DNA of 31,441 nt from contig NZ_DAOUCJ010000025.1 of assembly GCF_034432235.1 (NCBI RefSeq), forward strand, positions 1-31,441, in the 5' to 3' direction. This stretch comes from Thermoflexus sp. Its GTDB lineage: Bacteria; Chloroflexota; Anaerolineae; Thermoflexales; Thermoflexaceae. The notes beneath the pieces are model-generated. The model saw nothing but the letters and a program-made list of their open reading frames with translations, was not told where the DNA came from and searched no databases. Made by a program: the position numbers and the translations under genes. Shown here in pieces: positions 29,510 through 31,441 of this stretch (positions are counted from its first letter, which is position 1; every line of letters starts with the position of its first letter).

Positions 29510-31441
29510 ATGAAAAGATGCTGGATGGCCTGTGCGGTGTTGTTCTCGTTGCTGGGCTTCGCATGCCGGCCCCGCCTCGCTCCAGGGGCCGCGACAGCCA
29601 CGCCGGTTTCCCCGGCAGCGATGCCGGCCTTCACGGTGCCGACGCCCACTCCCATCCCGGCTATACCCGGCCTGGGGCATCCGGTGCCGACCGATGGGGA
29701 GCCCATCTCCCTGAATAACCTCCCCCGCCTGCAGCCGATCTGGCGGGCCCAGTGGCCGATGTGGCACAGGCTGTGGCCGACCTCCGAGGCCCTGATCGGC
29801 GTGGGGGTGGAAGTCATGGTCATATCCCCGTCCGACCTGGAGATCCGGCAGTCCTTTCCGCTCCCCGCGGGCACGGAGTTTCCGACCGCCCTGGCGGTCA
29901 GTGGAGACCATCGGACGGCTGCGGTGGGAACCAGCGGGGGGGATCTGTGGCGGGTGGATCTGAGCCGCGGCGAGATCCACGGCGAGGCGAGGATATCGGA
30001 GTCCATTGAGGCGCTGGCGTTCCTGGACCCTCAGGGGCAACGCGTGGCGGTTCTGGCCGATGGGTTGCGGATCTGGGGGTCGGATGGTTCGCTGTCGTCG
30101 CCGGTTGGGATGCTTCCCCAGAAAGACTATGAGGGGCAGTTCAGCCCGGACGGCCGCTGGGCGCTGGCGGTGGACAAGCAGGGCGCCGGCGGCCTGTATG
30201 AAGTTCCGTCGGGGACCCGGATCTTGAGCTTCACGGTCCCCTTCACCAGCCCGAAGTCGGTCGCCCTGCATCCGGAGGCGCAATATGCGGCTGTAGCCGG
30301 GAGGGATGCCGTGGTCGTTCTCCGCCTCGATCCCTCCGGGGGGCGTGCGGAGATCCTCCGGCAGCTCAGCCGGTCAGGCGTTCGGGAGGTGGATGGCGGC
30401 GCATCGTTGCTGGCCGTTCTGTCCGAAGAAGGCGGAGGGACGCGCCTCCAGATCCTGCGCTGGGAGAGCGGGGAATCGGTGGTGAACACCCTGCTGGACC
30501 GGCCGTTCTTCCACGTGCGCCTTGACGAAGCGGGCGGCCGGGTTTACCTCGCCATCTTCAATCGCCTGGAGGCCCGCTCGCTATCGGACGGCCAGCTCCT
30601 CCAGCGGCGCGAGCACCCCAGGACGGATTTCGGGATCCCCCTATGGGAGCAGCGCGCCGTGGTTCTGAGCTCAAAGCATGTGGGGCCTTTGGATCCGGAG
30701 GTGGAGCTGCTGGATCTCGCCACCGGACGCCTCCGATGGCAGCGGACGCTGAAATCCCCTGTTCGATCCGCCTGGGCGGATCCCCAGGGGCGATGGGTGG
30801 CTGCAGCGCTGAAGGATGGCGGGGCTGAGTTCCTGAAGCTGGAGGACGGGGAATCCATAGGGCGGCTGGAGCTGCGGGATATCAAGTGGCTGGGCCCGGA
30901 TGGGCAGGGTCGGGGCCTGATCGGCCTGCGGGAGAACACGGTGATGCTCTGGCCGGTTGAGGGGAAGGCCCCGGTCTGGCAGCGCGCCCTTCCGGTTCCC
31001 CGGGATCTGCGGCTGATCGGCGCTGTCTCCCCCCAGTGGATCGCCGTCGCGCCGCGTTACGGACAGGACACCCGCTTCGGCGAGTATAACCGGATCTGGG
31101 TGATGGATCACGAGGGCAACATCCGGAACACCCTGAGCGATCGTCAGAACTTTGGGAATATCTATCGTCTCGAATGGTCCTCGGACCATCTAATCGTGCA
31201 TATGTTTTCGGGATCCTCCGGCTACGCGTTCATCTTCTCGATCCCGGACGGGCGGCAAGTAGCCAATCCGCGCATTCGGTCACCCGATGACAGCACATCG
31301 ATTTACTGGTGGCCTGATCGCCGGATGGGGGTGGTGAACAATCTCCTCGATGAGCTTATGGTTTTCTGGATGGAGGGCCCTAGTGTTACGATGCGCTCTC
31401 TGCATAGCGAGGAAGATCTTTGGGTGCACGACGTTCAGCGG
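29510..31441 (+). CDS. Exported beta-propeller-like protein, probable lipoprotein (3' end outside window)
   Basis: ATG 29510, with GGGAGG at 29498-29503, opens a frame of 644 codons with no stop before the window ends. The signal peptide is short (K-R-C-W-M-A-C-A-V-L-F-S-L-L-G-F-A-C); Cys19 may be a lipid anchor, although Phe at -2 makes the lipobox imperfect. A Thr/Pro/Ala linker follows (about 22-50). The rest is a series of repeated strands with motifs such as F-S-P-D-G-R-W, L-D-P-Q-G-Q and W-x-V-D-L-S-R-G, as in WD40/YVTN-like propellers with six or more blades. No catalytic motif is visible. It probably acts on the cell surface in binding or assembly. Confidence 0.85.
   Translation, partial: MKRCWMACAVLFSLLGFACRPRLAPGAATATPVSPAAMPAFTVPTPTPIPAIPGLGHPVPTDGEPISLNNLPRLQPIWRAQWPMWHRLWPTSEALIGVGVEVMVISPSDLEIRQSFPLPAGTEFPTALAVSGDHRTAAVGTSGGDLWRVDLSRGEIHGEARISESIEALAFLDPQGQRVAVLADGLRIWGSDGSLSSPVGMLPQKDYEGQFSPDGRWALAVDKQGAGGLYEVPSGTRILSFTVPFTSPKSVALHPEAQYAAVAGRDAVVVLRLDPSGGRAEILRQLSRSGVREVDGGASLLAVLSEEGGGTRLQILRWESGESVVNTLLDRPFFHVRLDEAGGRVYLAIFNRLEARSLSDGQLLQRREHPRTDFGIPLWEQRAVVLSSKHVGPLDPEVELLDLATGRLRWQRTLKSPVRSAWADPQGRWVAAALKDGGAEFLKLEDGESIGRLELRDIKWLGPDGQGRGLIGLRENTVMLWPVEGKAPVWQRALPVPRDLRLIGAVSPQWIAVAPRYGQDTRFGEYNRIWVMDHEGNIRNTLSDRQNFGNIYRLEWSSDHLIVHMFSGSSGYAFIFSIPDGRQVANPRIRSPDDSTSIYWWPDRRMGVVNNLLDELMVFWMEGPSVTMRSLHSEEDLWVHDVQR

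Noticed and set aside
1..31441. tRNA or rRNA genes
   Set aside because: No cloverleaf-like or rRNA-like segment was noticed on either strand; a covariance search would settle it.

Overview
The window is GC-rich, densely packed bacterial DNA that looks chromosomal. Exported proteins carry Thr/Pro linkers, TadE/TadG-like proteins are present, and a kdpFABC-kdpDE locus sits next to a cas4-cas1-cas2 module. Together with the codon use, this suggests a thermophilic Chloroflexota bacterium (Anaerolineae/Thermoflexus-like). That assignment is inference from style; no marker gene in the window fixes it.

Layout. (1) Positions 1-5210: the C-terminal part of a large hydrophobic protein, then a train of small multi-pass membrane proteins (966-2969), including a tandem duplicate pair, a decayed membrane gene (2970-3340), an unknown membrane protein (3370-4317) and a TPR protein (4635-5210). 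(2) Positions 5263-8899: a candidate regulatory site, a prepilin-headed protein with a Pro/Gly pentapeptide repeat and a hydrophobic variable tail, three tandem paralogous small membrane proteins, an inserted palindromic element, then TadE-like and TadG-like proteins. (3) Positions 9022-16328: an RDD protein, a small membrane protein, a two-domain anchored protein, two exported HExxH metallopeptidases and a lipoprotein cupredoxin, ending at a clear terminator. (4) Positions 16344-18552: palindromic repeats and an S9 serine peptidase on the minus strand. (5) Positions 18629-27066: a candidate OmpR-family box and promoter, a small membrane peptide, kdpF, kdpA, kdpB (with an in-frame TAG), kdpC, kdpD and kdpE. 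(6) Positions 27144-29059, minus strand: cas4-cas1-cas2 with no array or effector gene in view. (7) 29510 to the end: a secreted or lipoprotein beta-propeller-like protein that runs off the window.

How the genes work together. The Kdp block is a complete high-affinity K+ uptake system with its two-component regulator, except that kdpB is split by one amber codon. The Cas genes form a spacer-acquisition module. The most novel-looking part is 1-8899. Large proteins with a pilin-like or amphipathic head and a hydrophobic, AT-richer tail are each followed directly by tandem paralogous three-helix membrane proteins, next to TadE/TadG genes. This resembles a polymorphic toxin/immunity arrangement whose effector could be delivered by, or displayed on, a Tad-type pilus. 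That reading is a hypothesis; the alternative is an unusual set of pilus or envelope structural genes.
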